From Gemmatimonadota bacterium (lineage in GTDB: Bacteria > Gemmatimonadota > Gemmatimonadetes > Gemmatimonadales > GWC2-71-9), in contig JACQVB010000121.1 in assembly GCA_016209985.1 (NCBI GenBank), forward strand, positions 1-48,926: DNA of 48,926 nucleotides, in the 5' to 3' direction. Under the pieces are notes generated by a model, which was given only the letters and a program-made list of their open reading frames with translations, was not told the DNA's origin and did no database searches. Positions 8,427-17,210 of this stretch are shown piece after piece (the first letter of the stretch is position 1; each line of letters starts with the position of its first letter). Both the position numbers and the translations under genes were made by a program.

Positions 8427-9437
8427 GTGTTCCGCCCGAGCGGAGGACACCGTCGCCTGCAACCACCTGCCGCCGTGCTCCCACCTGAGGAGATACAGAT
8501 TCCGCAACCGACTCAGCCCCCCAGCCAACCCGACTTCACCCTCCGCGAGCTCCACACCCACGCCGAATACGACGAGTGCGTCGAGATCCAGAAGGAAACC
8601 TGGGGCGCGCCCTTCACCGAGATCGTCCCCGCCTCCATTCTGATGATTTCCCAGAAGGTGGGCGGCATCGTGGCCGGCGCATTCCAGGGTAACCGGATGC
8701 TGGGCTTCGTCTTTGGGCTCACCGGCATCATGCACCGCAAGCCCGCGCACTGGTCGCACATGCTCGCCGTGCGGAACGATATCCGGGGGGAGGGCCTCGG
8801 CCAGCGGCTCAAGTGGTATCAGCGGGAGCTGCTGCTCAAGCTTGGCGTGGATGTCGTCTATTGGACGTTCGATCCGCTGGTCGCGCGCAACGCGCACCTG
8901 AATCTGAATCGGCTGGGAGCGCGGATTCATGCCTACGTGCCGGACTACTACGGCGCCGACACCGACAGCGAGCTGCACAGCGGGCTCGGTACCGATCGGT
9001 TCATCGCCGTCTGGCGGCTGCGAGATGCGCGCGTCAGGCGAGCGGCTGAAGGCAAGCGGGTCACGGATTACGCGGATTACGCCGGTGCCCCGGTGGTGAA
9101 CTCGATTCTGACGCCCGACGGAGAGTCAGTTCCCGAACATCTGGACTTGCCCAACGCTCCTGCGGTGCGGATAGAAGTCCCGGCCGAGATCCAGGCAGTG
9201 AAGAAGGCGGCGCCGGAGACCGCATGGCAATGGCGCATGGTCACCCGAAAGGCCTTCCAGCATTACCTCATCACCGGCTACGACGTCAAAGGCATCTATC
9301 GGGACGATGATGGACGCCCATTCTACGTCATGACGCGGGGTGGGCACGGCGGGCAGGCGGGCCGGGCGGGCAAGGCGGGCCGGGCGGGCAAGGCGGGTCG
9401 GCGGGTCGGCGGGTCGCGGCGGCGGAGGCGAGAATAG
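8427..9437 (+). CDS. GNAT-like acyltransferase (COG3375 type)
   Basis: Predicted GNAT-superfamily acyl-CoA N-acyltransferase, about 336 aa. Core features: FTLRELHTHAEYDECVEIQKETWG at the domain start, SHMLAVRNDIRGEGLGQRLKWYQR as the CoA-binding beta4/alpha3 region, and FDPLVARNAHLNLNRLGARI. In other bacteria this family pairs with OSBS/NSAR-type enolases, and here the stop codon abuts the racemase ATG with no gap. Family knowledge suggests N-succinylation of D-amino acids. The start is uncertain: the longest frame opens at TTG 8400; GTG 8427 has GGAG 11 bases upstream; GTG 8475 is also possible. The last 25-30 residues are a Gly/Arg/Lys repeat tail encoded by GC-rich tandem repeats and look added to the family fold. 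Confidence 0.85.
   Translation: MFRPSGGHRRLQPPAAVLPPEEIQIPQPTQPPSQPDFTLRELHTHAEYDECVEIQKETWGAPFTEIVPASILMISQKVGGIVAGAFQGNRMLGFVFGLTGIMHRKPAHWSHMLAVRNDIRGEGLGQRLKWYQRELLLKLGVDVVYWTFDPLVARNAHLNLNRLGARIHAYVPDYYGADTDSELHSGLGTDRFIAVWRLRDARVRRAAEGKRVTDYADYAGAPVVNSILTPDGESVPEHLDLPNAPAVRIEVPAEIQAVKKAAPETAWQWRMVTRKAFQHYLITGYDVKGIYRDDDGRPFYVMTRGGHGGQAGRAGKAGRAGKAGRRVGGSRRRRRE
9340..9423 (+). repeat. GC-rich tandem repeat encoding the GNAT C-terminal tail
   Basis: Two 18-bp units (GGGCCGGGCGGGCAAGGC type, about 9358-9393) are followed by three copies of the 8-bp unit GGGTCGGC (9394-9417). The 24 bases 9394-9417 are identical to 40125-40148 inside mutL. Eight is not a multiple of three, so copy-number change would alter the tail frame and its distance from the racemase start at 9438. 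Confidence 0.85.
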
Positions 9438-10559
9438 ATGCTATCGCTGAAACGCATCACCTTGAGAGAGCTACGGCTGCCACTCAAGGAACCGTTCCAG
9501 ATCTCATCCGGCACGCAGACCGAACGGCGGATCTTCCTGGTGCTGCTCGAGGATGGCGATGGGAACCACGTGTGGAGCGAGTGCGTGGCGCCGGAGTTTC
9601 CCAACTACACCGCCGAGACCATCCAGACCGCGTGGATCGCGATACGCGACTGGGTGGCACCTCGCGTCCTGGGAGTCTCGTTCCCTGCTCCGGATGCGGT
9701 GCACATGGTGCTGGACAAGAATTTCCGCGGTCACAACATGGCCAAGGCCGCGGTGGAGATGGGGCTCTGGGGCCTGGCGGCCGTAATTCGCGAGCGGCCG
9801 CTTGCCAACCTCCTCGGCGGCACCCGGCCCACCATCGCCACCGGCATCTCGATCGGCATTCAATCGAGCCCGGCAGCACTGGTCGAGCGGGCTCGCGTCG
9901 CGGCGGCGGCTGGGTACCGGAAAATCAAGTTGAAGATCAAGCCCGGATCGGACCTGCAGTTCGTGGGCGCGGTGCGCGAGGCATTGCCTGATGCGCCCCT
10001 CATGGCGGACGCGAACAATGCCTATACCCTGGCCGATGCTGATACACTCGCCAAGCTCGATCCCTTCGGGTTGGTGATGCTGGAGCAGCCGTTGGCCTGG
10101 GACGATCTGGTGCGACATGCCACGTTGCAGAAGCGCATGACGACGCCCATCTGCCTGGACGAGTCGATCACGGGGGTGGAGCGTGCGCAGGACATGGTCA
10201 CGCTGGGCAGCGGGCGGATCATCAACATCAAACCGGGCCGAGTGGGCGGGTTCACCTCATCGCTCGAGATTCACGATTTCTGCTCCAAGCGGGATGTGCC
10301 GGTGTGGTGCGGCGGGATGCTGGAGAGTGGCGTGGGCCGAGCGTACAACGTGGCGCTCGCTTCCCTTCCCGGCTTCCTCTTTCCCGGCGACCTGAGTCCC
10401 AGCGCCCGCTACTGGGAGAAGGACATCGTCGCGCCCGAGTGGACCATGGATCACAACGGGATGGTGACGGTGCCGACCGGGCCGGGCATCGGGGTGACAG
10501 TCGATGTGAATCGGGTTGATAACTTGACGGTGAAAAAGGAGGTGGTCGGAGCGAAGTGA
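9438..10559 (+). CDS. N-succinylamino acid racemase / o-succinylbenzoate synthase family enolase
   Basis: Enolase-superfamily enzyme, 373 aa, of the OSBS/NSAR branch. Visible catalytic set: KxK on strand 2 (Lys164 and Lys166), metal ligands Asp191 (DANNAY), Glu216 (LEQPL) and Asp241 (CLDES), and the opposite-face Lys265 (NIKPGRVGG). The paired lysines are what racemisation of N-acylamino acids needs; OSBS activity uses the same residues. No other menaquinone gene is present, and the adjacent gene is a GNAT acyltransferase, so N-succinyl (or N-acyl) amino acid racemase is the better call. It starts directly after the GNAT stop, so the two are surely co-translated. Confidence 0.9.
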   Translation: MLSLKRITLRELRLPLKEPFQISSGTQTERRIFLVLLEDGDGNHVWSECVAPEFPNYTAETIQTAWIAIRDWVAPRVLGVSFPAPDAVHMVLDKNFRGHNMAKAAVEMGLWGLAAVIRERPLANLLGGTRPTIATGISIGIQSSPAALVERARVAAAAGYRKIKLKIKPGSDLQFVGAVREALPDAPLMADANNAYTLADADTLAKLDPFGLVMLEQPLAWDDLVRHATLQKRMTTPICLDESITGVERAQDMVTLGSGRIINIKPGRVGGFTSSLEIHDFCSKRDVPVWCGGMLESGVGRAYNVALASLPGFLFPGDLSPSARYWEKDIVAPEWTMDHNGMVTVPTGPGIGVTVDVNRVDNLTVKKEVVGAK

Positions 10560-10585
10560 GTACGGCATCGGTCGTTTCACTTCGC
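10551..10585 (+). terminator. hairpin at the end of the racemase gene
   Basis: Perfect 9-bp inverted repeat GCGAAGTGA / TCACTTCGC with a 17-nt loop, overlapping the racemase stop codon (10557-10559). There is no T-tract, so it is a stem-loop that could end or protect the GNAT-racemase transcript rather than a textbook intrinsic terminator. Confidence 0.5.
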
Positions 10586-10663
10586 ACCACCGCCGAACCC
10601 TTCGTGCCACTCGCCTAACAAGTGCTTGACACCAGTGAGTACGACCGGTTAAGGATGCTTAGC

Positions 10664-11263
10664 GTGAAACCCGTCGTTTTCCTCCTGGCGCTCGCCATAG
10701 CCGCACCCGGTGCCCGGCCACTCCTCGGCCAGGCTTCCCAATGGCCCGGCCGCTACCCCTACACCCGGGCCGACGTGGACTTCGTCACCGGCATGATCAG
10801 CCACCACGCCCAGGCGGTGGTCATGGCCAACTGGGCGCCGACCCACGGCGCCGGAAGGTCGGTGAGCATCCTCTGCGCGCGCATCGTCAATGCGCAAACC
10901 GACGAGATCAACCTGTTTCAGCAGTGGCTCAGTGACCGGAACCAGCCGGTGCCCGAGGCCAAGCCGCTGCCCATGAAGATGATGATGAACGGCGTCGAAC
11001 ACGAAATGATGATGCCGGGCATGCTCACGGACGACCAGATGAAAGAGCTGGAGGCGGCGCAAGGGCCTGAGTTCGACCGACTCTTCCTCAAGTACATGGT
11101 CCAGCATCACCAGGGCGCGATAACCATGGTGGATCAGCTCATGGCCTCACCCGCCGCAGCCCAGGACGAGGTGGTGTACAAGTTCGCTTCCGACATCTAC
11201 GCCGATCAGAGTGCCGAAATCGAACGCATGCAGCAGATGCTCTCAACGCTCCAATCGAGGTGA
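10664..11263 (+). CDS. secreted DUF305 protein with two MxxHH motifs
   Basis: DUF305 four-helix, ferritin-like protein exported by an N-terminal signal (MKPVVFLLALAIAAPGARP). It contains the two family motifs FVTGMISHHAQAVVMANWA and FLKYMVQHHQGAITMVDQL, plus a Met/His-rich loop (PMKMMMNGVEHEMMMPGM) between them. That composition suggests metal, possibly copper, binding, although no function is proven for the family. Start: GTG at 10664 has AAGGA eight bases upstream; ATG 10655 and GTG 10622 are in-frame alternatives that would spoil the signal or the spacing. The stop overlaps the start of the next gene (GTGA), so the pair is translationally coupled. Confidence 0.88.
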   Translation: MKPVVFLLALAIAAPGARPLLGQASQWPGRYPYTRADVDFVTGMISHHAQAVVMANWAPTHGAGRSVSILCARIVNAQTDEINLFQQWLSDRNQPVPEAKPLPMKMMMNGVEHEMMMPGMLTDDQMKELEAAQGPEFDRLFLKYMVQHHQGAITMVDQLMASPAAAQDEVVYKFASDIYADQSAEIERMQQMLSTLQSR

Positions 11264-13380
11264 AAATGCCATCCTTGTCACGGTTCTTCGCAGTGGGACT
11301 GCTCGCCCTGGCGGCGTGCGGAAAGTCCACCCAAACGTCTCAAGCCCCGAGCCCGACACCGGGACCCGTGCTGGTGTCCAATGGGAACGTCGTGACCGCT
11401 CCGGCACCAGCACCGGCGGTGGCCGTGGCGCCTGCACCGAAGAGCAACGATCCGCGCGTTGGCCTCAAAGCCGGCATGATGGACGCGGCCGAGGCTACTT
11501 CCAACCTGAAGATCACCGGCAAGGCGGAGCCGCCCGGCAGCTTCCGCGGCATCACCAACTCGGACATCGCCTTCACCGGAAACTATGCGGTTCAGGGCAA
11601 CTACAACGGTTTCATCATCTGGGACGTTTCCAATCCGGCCTCGCCTTCCCTGGTCAAGGCATATGCCTGCCCGGCGTCGCAGAACGACGTGTCGGTCTAC
11701 AAACAGCAGCTGTTGTTCATGTCATCGGAGGGCACCAACGCGCGCCTCGACTGCGGCAACCAGCCCTTCACGGCTGCCGACTCGGTCAGCAAGGACCGGA
11801 TCCGCGGCATCCGTATCTTCGACATCAGCGACATCAGAAATCCCAAGTACATCACCAGCGTTCAGAACTGCCGTGGCTCGCACACGCACACGGTGCTGGA
11901 AGACCCCAAGGACCCGAATAACATCTACATCTACATCTCGGGCTCGGCCCCGGTGCGCTCGCCCAACGAGCTTCCCGGCTGTGTTCGGGAGATGCCCGAC
12001 AAGGATCCCAACTCCTCGCTGTTCCGCATCGAGATCATCAAGGTCCCGCTGGCCAACCCGGCGCAAGCGGCGATCGTCGGCGGCGCGCGGATCTTCGAGA
12101 ACCTGGCGCCCGTGCAGGCGCACGGCGAGGCGCCGGAAGACCGGGAAAACCGTCTGAAGGCCGTCGCGGCTGCGAAGGCCACCGGCGGGTTCGTGATCAC
12201 CGCGCCCAACGGCATGGAGCAGGTGTTGAACCCGTTCGGCGCGGTCCAGCTCCTGGACAGCATCGCCAAGGCCCGCGGCGCTGCTCCGATCGCTCCTAGC
12301 GGCCGCCAGCCGCAGCCGGGCTACGCCTACACCGCCGCCGACAGCGCCGCCCTGCGTGCCGCGCTTCCGAAGATCGTCGCGGCCCAGGTGGCGGCCCAGG
12401 CTGCCACGCCACGCACCGGCCCCAACCAGTGCCATGACATTACCGTCTACCCGGCACTCGGCATCGCCGGTGGCGCCTGCGGTGGCTACGGGCTCCTGCT
12501 CGATATCCGGGATCCGGTCAATCCCAAGCGGATCGACGCGGTCGCCGATTCCAACTTTGCCTACTGGCACTCGGCCACCTTCAACAACGACGGCACCAAG
12601 CTCCTCTTCTCCGACGAATGGGGTGGTGGCGGCTCGCCCAAGTGCCGCGCCACCGACCCGAAAGAATGGGGCGCGGACGCGATTTTCACCGTCGAGAACA
12701 ACAAGATGAACTTCAAGAGCTACTACAAGCTGCCGGCCCCGCAGACCTCCCTGGAGAATTGCGTCGCCCATAACGGGTCGCTCATTCCGATCCCCGACCG
12801 GGACGTGATGGTGCAAGGGTGGTATCAGGGCGGCATGTCGGTGTTCGATTGGACCGACGCGGCAAACCCGAAGGAAATCGCGTATTTCGACCGCGGACCC
12901 TCCGACTCGACGAGGATGGGCCCCGGCGGCGTGTGGTCGGTCTATTGGTACAACGGCGCCATGTTCAGCTCGGAAATCGCGCGGGGGCTCGATATTACCG
13001 AGCTGACGCCGAGCGAGTTCGTATCGGAAAACGAAATCATCGCGGCAAAGACGGTGAAGTTCCCCTACTTCAACGCCCAGGGCCAGCCCAAGTTTGTCTG
13101 GCCCCCGAGCTTCGCGCTGGCCTGCTCGTATCTCGACCAACTCGAGCGATCCAATGGCCTGGCACCCCCAAGAATCAGCGCCGCACGCACCGCGCTCGCC
13201 CGTGCCGAGCAGTCTTCCGGTGATCAGCGGCGTACCGCGCTGACCAACCTGGCGGCCGAATTGAACCGTGATGCCGCAGGTGCCGGGACCCCGGGGAAGG
13301 TGCGGAAACTCGCCGGCACCGTCACGGATCTGGTAGGCGCGCAGCAGCCGGTCGGCTGCGCCAGGCGCAACGTCAGCTAA
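11260..13380 (+). CDS. LVIVD-repeat lipoprotein
   Basis: Large exported lipoprotein of about 706 aa with lipobox LAAC (Cys20) and a Pro/Ala linker. A beta-propeller-like body follows, built from LVIVD repeats: GFIIWDVSNPASPSLV, GIRIFDISDIRNPKYI, GLLLDIRDPVNPKRI and GMSVFDWTDAANPKEI. Conserved His-rich blocks include SHTHTV and CHDITVYP. A helical Ala/Arg-rich tail (about residues 640-700) ends the protein. GTG 11260 overlaps the DUF305 stop; ATG 11266 is the alternative start. DUF305 and LVIVD genes commonly sit together, which hints at a shared extracytoplasmic role, possibly metal-related, but none is established. Confidence 0.87.
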   Translation: MKMPSLSRFFAVGLLALAACGKSTQTSQAPSPTPGPVLVSNGNVVTAPAPAPAVAVAPAPKSNDPRVGLKAGMMDAAEATSNLKITGKAEPPGSFRGITNSDIAFTGNYAVQGNYNGFIIWDVSNPASPSLVKAYACPASQNDVSVYKQQLLFMSSEGTNARLDCGNQPFTAADSVSKDRIRGIRIFDISDIRNPKYITSVQNCRGSHTHTVLEDPKDPNNIYIYISGSAPVRSPNELPGCVREMPDKDPNSSLFRIEIIKVPLANPAQAAIVGGARIFENLAPVQAHGEAPEDRENRLKAVAAAKATGGFVITAPNGMEQVLNPFGAVQLLDSIAKARGAAPIAPSGRQPQPGYAYTAADSAALRAALPKIVAAQVAAQAATPRTGPNQCHDITVYPALGIAGGACGGYGLLLDIRDPVNPKRIDAVADSNFAYWHSATFNNDGTKLLFSDEWGGGGSPKCRATDPKEWGADAIFTVENNKMNFKSYYKLPAPQTSLENCVAHNGSLIPIPDRDVMVQGWYQGGMSVFDWTDAANPKEIAYFDRGPSDSTRMGPGGVWSVYWYNGAMFSSEIARGLDITELTPSEFVSENEIIAAKTVKFPYFNAQGQPKFVWPPSFALACSYLDQLERSNGLAPPRISAARTALARAEQSSGDQRRTALTNLAAELNRDAAGAGTPGKVRKLAGTVTDLVGAQQPVGCARRNVS

Positions 13381-13388
13381 GGCACGAA

Positions 13389-13422
13389 GTCGCACCGCAG
13401 GCGTACTCGCTTGCGGTGCGAC
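13389..13422 (+). terminator. perfect 11-bp hairpin after the LVIVD gene
   Basis: GTCGCACCGCA (13389-13399) pairs perfectly with TGCGGTGCGAC (13412-13422) around a 12-nt loop. It starts 9 bp after the LVIVD stop and marks the end of the DUF305-LVIVD operon. No T-tract follows, as is usual in very GC-rich genomes. Confidence 0.65.
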
Positions 13423-13475
13423 GCCCGGCCGGTGGACCTAGATCCCAACTTCGCGAACCACAGGATGATGATCTG

Positions 13476-13733
13476 ATGAAGAAGACGCGACGTAGCACAC
13501 ACCCAGGCATCTCCCGCATCGATCAACCCTCCACCCGTACCCATGGATGGTTTGTGCGTGTCGGCTTCTACCGAGTCAAGAAACGGAATTACTCGCCCCG
13601 GCACCGCAAGTTCTTCGGCGACGTCACGTACGGTGGAAAGCGCGGATCGTTGAAGGCCGCCAAGGCTTATCTCGCCCTGGTGAAAGGCCCCGCTCGCCCT
13701 GGCCGGGCGCCACGCCGTAAGCGCGTCGCCTGA
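13476..13733 (+). CDS. small basic AP2-like protein
   Basis: Basic 85-aa protein. The central block RIDQPSTRTHGWFVRV...KKRNYSPRHRKFFGDVTYGG, followed by the helix LKAAKAYLALVK, has the three-strand-plus-helix look of AP2/integrase-arm DNA-binding domains. The T-H-G-W-x-V-R-V core is typical of stand-alone bacterial members. The ATG at 13476 is preceded by AGGATGATG; the ORF is open further upstream but has no start signal there. It is probably a DNA- or RNA-binding protein of unknown role. A second, smaller protein of similar layout lies at 21412. Confidence 0.72.
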   Translation: MKKTRRSTHPGISRIDQPSTRTHGWFVRVGFYRVKKRNYSPRHRKFFGDVTYGGKRGSLKAAKAYLALVKGPARPGRAPRRKRVA

Positions 13734-13748
13734 CCTGTTGAGCCCAAC

Positions 13749-14207
13749 GTGCGGTTCTGGCCGGCCCGATACGTCCTGAGACTCTGGCTGGTGGCCGCTA
13801 TCGCACAGGCCGCAGGCGACGTAGGGCTCTACCTCGCCTCACGCAATATCCGGAACCAGCTCGCATGGCTCGACGTGCGTCTGACCCGGCCGATTTCCGA
13901 TTCGCTCAGGCATAATGCATCCGGATACTTGCGTGACTCGCTGGGTGTGACCACCGCGCGCCAGGGGGACACGCTGGTGGTTCGCCTGCCCCGCCGCGCC
14001 GAACGGTCGCTCGACACCTGGATCGATTCGCTCCGCGCGGCAAGCGGGCGGCTGATCCCATGGCTGGCCGGCGCATTCCTTCTCCTGCATCTGCCATTGC
14101 TGGTCGCTATTCTCGTGACCATCGCGTGGATCGCCGATCGCAGCTCGCGGGAAGCCAATCGCGCTCGCGGCGCTCCCTGGCAGGAGTTTGAAGAGTCGAA
14201 GGAGTGA
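13749..14207 (+). CDS. small membrane protein of unknown function
   Basis: The 152-aa protein has a hydrophobic N-terminal segment (about 6-28) and a strong second membrane span (LIPWLAGAFLLLHLPLLVAI, about 103-130). Between them is a soluble, probably periplasmic stretch rich in charged residues. GTG start 15 bp after the AP2-like gene; it ends 3 bp before the M1 peptidase start, so the three are likely one transcript. I recognise no family. Confidence 0.6.
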   Translation: MRFWPARYVLRLWLVAAIAQAAGDVGLYLASRNIRNQLAWLDVRLTRPISDSLRHNASGYLRDSLGVTTARQGDTLVVRLPRRAERSLDTWIDSLRAASGRLIPWLAGAFLLLHLPLLVAILVTIAWIADRSSREANRARGAPWQEFEESKE

Positions 14208-14210
14208 GGA

Positions 14211-15900
14211 ATGCTGCGACGCAGGCTGCTCCTTTTGACTGTGCTCTGTCTTCCCCCCGTTGACGCCGCGGCACAGACTCCCACCCCCCCACCAAAGGCC
14301 TTCACCCGAGCCGACACCCTGCGCGGCTCGTTTACCACGCCGGGGCGCGCCTGGTGGGACGTGACGTTCTACGATCTCCACGTCACCCTGAGCCCCGCCG
14401 ATAGCAGCATGCGGGGCTATAACGGGATTACGTACCGGGTTCTCGAATCATCGTCGTCCCGCCCTCTGGAAATGCAGATCGACCTCATGGTACCGCTCGA
14501 GGTGGATAGCATGATCCAGGACGGGCGTGCGGTGGTGTTCCGTCGGGAAGGCAACGCGTTTTTCGCGGCGCTCACGGCTCCCCAGCGGGTGGGCGATCAG
14601 AAGAGCATCGTCGTCCACTACCATGGGAAGCCGCAGGTGGCCCGGCGGCCGCCCTGGGACGGCGGGTTCACCTGGACCACCGATAGCCTCGGGCGCCCGT
14701 GGGCCGTTACCACCGATCAGGGAATGGGTGCCAGCGCCTGGTGGCCCAACAAGGACACCCAGGCCGACGAGCCGGACAGCCAGCGCGTGGCCCTGACCCT
14801 GCCCGATCCGGTGGTTGACGTTTCCAACGGCCGGCTGCGCCGCACCACGCGGAACCGGAACGGGACCACGACTTACGAGTGGTTCGTCACCAATCCGATC
14901 AACAACTACGCGATTGCGATCGCGGCGGGCAGCTACGCGCATTTCAGCGATACGGTGACCGGCGAGAAGGGCAAGCTGACGCTCGATTTCTGGCCGCTCT
15001 CCTATCACCTCGACGCGGCCCGGCGACAGTTCCCGCAGGCCCGGTCCATGCTCCAATGCTTCGAGCACTGGTTCGGGCCGTATCCCCGGTACGAGGACGG
15101 CTACAAGCTGGTGGAAGTACCGAACAACGGTATGGAGCATCAGAGCGCGATCGCGTATGGAAACCGGTACGGTAACGGCTACCAGGGTCGCGATGTTTCC
15201 GGGACCGGGATCGGGATGAAGTTCGATTTCATCATCGTGCACGAAAGCGCCCATGAATGGTTCGGCAACAACATCACCACCCAGGACCTCGCTGATATGT
15301 GGGTGCACGAGAGCTTCGCGAATTACGCCGAGAATCTGTATGTGGAGTGTCTTTTCGGCAGGGACTCGGGCGCCGCCTATGTGATCGGCAGCCGCAAGAA
15401 CGTCCGCAACGACGCGCCGATCATCGGGGTCTATGGCGTGAACGATGAAGGCTCCGGCGACATGTACTACAAGGGCGGAAACATGCTGCACACCATCCGC
15501 CAGATCGTGGGCGACGATGACAAGTGGCGCGGCATCCTGCGGGGATTGAATCGGACATTCTGGGCATCAGACCGTCATGGGAAGGCAGATCGAGGAGTAC
15601 ATCGGCCGCGAGGCCGGGACCAGTCTCACCGCAGTGTTCGATCAGTATCTGCGTACCACGAAGATTCCGGTATTCGAGTACCAGATCGACGGATCGATCT
15701 TATCGTACCGCTGGACCGATGTAGTGCCGGGGTTCGACCTGCCGCTTCGCGTGACGCTCTCGGGAACCGACTTCGGCCTCATCCATCCTACCGAATCCTG
15801 GCAGACCGCGACGCTGCAGCTCGCGCGGCCGGACGCTTTCCGGGTCGACCCCAACTTCTATGTCGTTGCACGGGATGTCGGGGTACCCGCCCCGCAATAA
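14211..15900 (+). pseudogene. M1-family zinc aminopeptidase with a frameshift at about 15562
   Basis: Exported gluzincin of the M1 (aminopeptidase N-like) family. Signal peptide about residues 1-21 (ends DAAAQ), substrate motif GMEHQ at 307-311, zinc site HESAH at 344-348 with third ligand Glu367 (WVHESFANYAE). The frame holds through Trp451. Then a GGG run at 15562-15564 carries one base too many: the family-like continuation (HQTV, then MGRQIEEYIGREAG, to the stop at 15900) is in the +1 frame, while the original frame runs through unrelated residues to 16283. The catalytic domain is intact and only the C-terminal part is displaced. It is either a recent pseudogene, a slippage site or a sequencing error. 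Confidence 0.85.
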
Positions 15901-16000
15901 ACGCTGGCGGCTCCAGCCTCCTTGCGGCGCTCGGTATTTCCGGCACCTTAAGCAGGTCTTTCGTGGTGGACCAGCTGGCCCTCTGCCCAGGAGGCTCCCC

Positions 16001-16909
16001 ATGCACCCGAGTCTTCAGCTCGTGGATCGGTTCGAGGAGTTGCTGCAGCGTCAGAACGACAGCTCACCGTACGACTACAGTACCCTCTTCCCCAGCGGTG
16101 GCTTTTGGGTGCGCCGCGCCTCGCAGAAACGGCTGCGGTTGCTCAAACGCATCGACGAGCCGCTCCGGGCCATGCTCTGGCCCGGTGAACGGGTCGTGTT
16201 TCTCACCTCCGGCGTCCTCTACTCATTCTGGGAATCCTATTTCCTCGGCTTGCCGATGTATTACCTCAACCGGCGGGCCTTGATTCTCACGACCGAACGC
16301 CTGATCCTGCTGCAGATCGATTCCCGCCACCGGCCGCGGGAGCTTCGGTCGCATATCCGGCTGCCGGTCATCGACGCCCTCACGCGTACCGGGCTCGGCA
16401 GTACCAAGATCCGACTGCGGTCTGGTGCGAGGTACAGCATCGCATACGTGCCTCGCAGTGACCGCAAGGTTCTGGTCGAACTCACCCGCACGGCGAAGGG
16501 CCGCTCCGGCAAGCCGGCTACCGTGGATTCACTGGAACACCTCTGCCCTCACTGCTATGCCGCAATAGATGGGCATCCGGCCCGGTGTCCCAACTGCGCC
16601 GGCGGCCTCAAGTCGGCCTCAAAGGCGGGATGGCTCTCTCTCATCTTTCCCGGCCTGGGAGACTTCTATATCGGGCATCGCAAGCTCGCCATCATGGAAA
16701 TGGTGATTGCAACCGTCGTCTGGGCGGGCGTGCTCCTCCCGGATCCGAATGCGCCAATCACTGCCGCGGAGCGTATCACCGTGGCCGTCCTGGTCTTCTT
16801 GTTCATGCACGGCTTCGACTCGATCACGACCCGGTTTGTCGCCCGGAAGGGGCATTACCCCGGTACTGCACCGGCGGCACATCCGGCATCCGCGGTAACG
16901 GCAGCCTGA
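16001..16909 (+). CDS. zinc-ribbon, TM2-like membrane protein
   Basis: The start is the ATG at 16001, preceded by AGGAGG with ideal spacing; the frame is open back to 15860 without a signal. The 302-aa protein begins with a PH-like soluble region (about 60-165, RRALILTTERLILLQIDS). Next comes a zinc ribbon with Cys182, Cys185, Cys196 and Cys199 (CPHC...CPNC), then two membrane spans. The first contains PGLGDFYIGHRKLA, the signature style of TM2-type domains. No enzymatic motif is visible. It is probably an inner-membrane protein with a cytoplasmic metal-bound domain; role unknown. Confidence 0.78.
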   Translation: MHPSLQLVDRFEELLQRQNDSSPYDYSTLFPSGGFWVRRASQKRLRLLKRIDEPLRAMLWPGERVVFLTSGVLYSFWESYFLGLPMYYLNRRALILTTERLILLQIDSRHRPRELRSHIRLPVIDALTRTGLGSTKIRLRSGARYSIAYVPRSDRKVLVELTRTAKGRSGKPATVDSLEHLCPHCYAAIDGHPARCPNCAGGLKSASKAGWLSLIFPGLGDFYIGHRKLAIMEMVIATVVWAGVLLPDPNAPITAAERITVAVLVFLFMHGFDSITTRFVARKGHYPGTAPAAHPASAVTAA

Positions 16910-16976
16910 GGCACTACCTCCGTTCCGCTGACCAGCGGACCAGCCGTGGAGCCGCGCACACCCACGAGGAGGCTGT

Positions 16977-17102
16977 ATGGAAGGGTTCAGCAGGGTCGTT
17001 TTCATGATCGACCTCGCCGTGTTCGTCATGGTTCTCGTGGCGATCCCGTGTGTGCTCGTCGCATTGGCTTTTCGGAAGACATCGCAGGGCGAGACACACT
17101 GA
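16977..17102 (+). CDS. 41-aa single-span membrane peptide
   Basis: Short reading frame with AGGAGG four bases before its ATG. It encodes one membrane span (MEGFSRVVFMIDLAVFVMVL continuing VAIPCVLVALAF) and a short polar tail RKTSQGETH. It lies 67 bp after the zinc-ribbon gene and upstream of the M20 gene. The strong ribosome site and clean hydrophobic core argue that it is real. Similar single-span peptides often regulate or stabilise a membrane partner; the neighbouring zinc-ribbon protein is a candidate (inference). Confidence 0.6.
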   Translation: MEGFSRVVFMIDLAVFVMVLVAIPCVLVALAFRKTSQGETH

Positions 17103-17210
17103 CATCCGCGGTCGGGCCATTCGGCCTCGACTGGTCTCCTTGCGCCGGGCATTACTTTTCGTCGAGCTTACGCGCACGATTTCTTCTCCCACGAAAGCGC
17201 CGGCGCATCG

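Noticed and set aside
11722-13395. 557-aa minus-strand frame opposite the LVIVD gene
   Set aside because: Arises from GC-rich codon bias; no start signal or family resemblance, while the plus strand has signal peptide and repeats.
13389-13422. Riboswitch upstream of the AP2-like gene
   Set aside because: It is only a simple perfect hairpin 9 bp after a stop codon, better explained as a transcript end.
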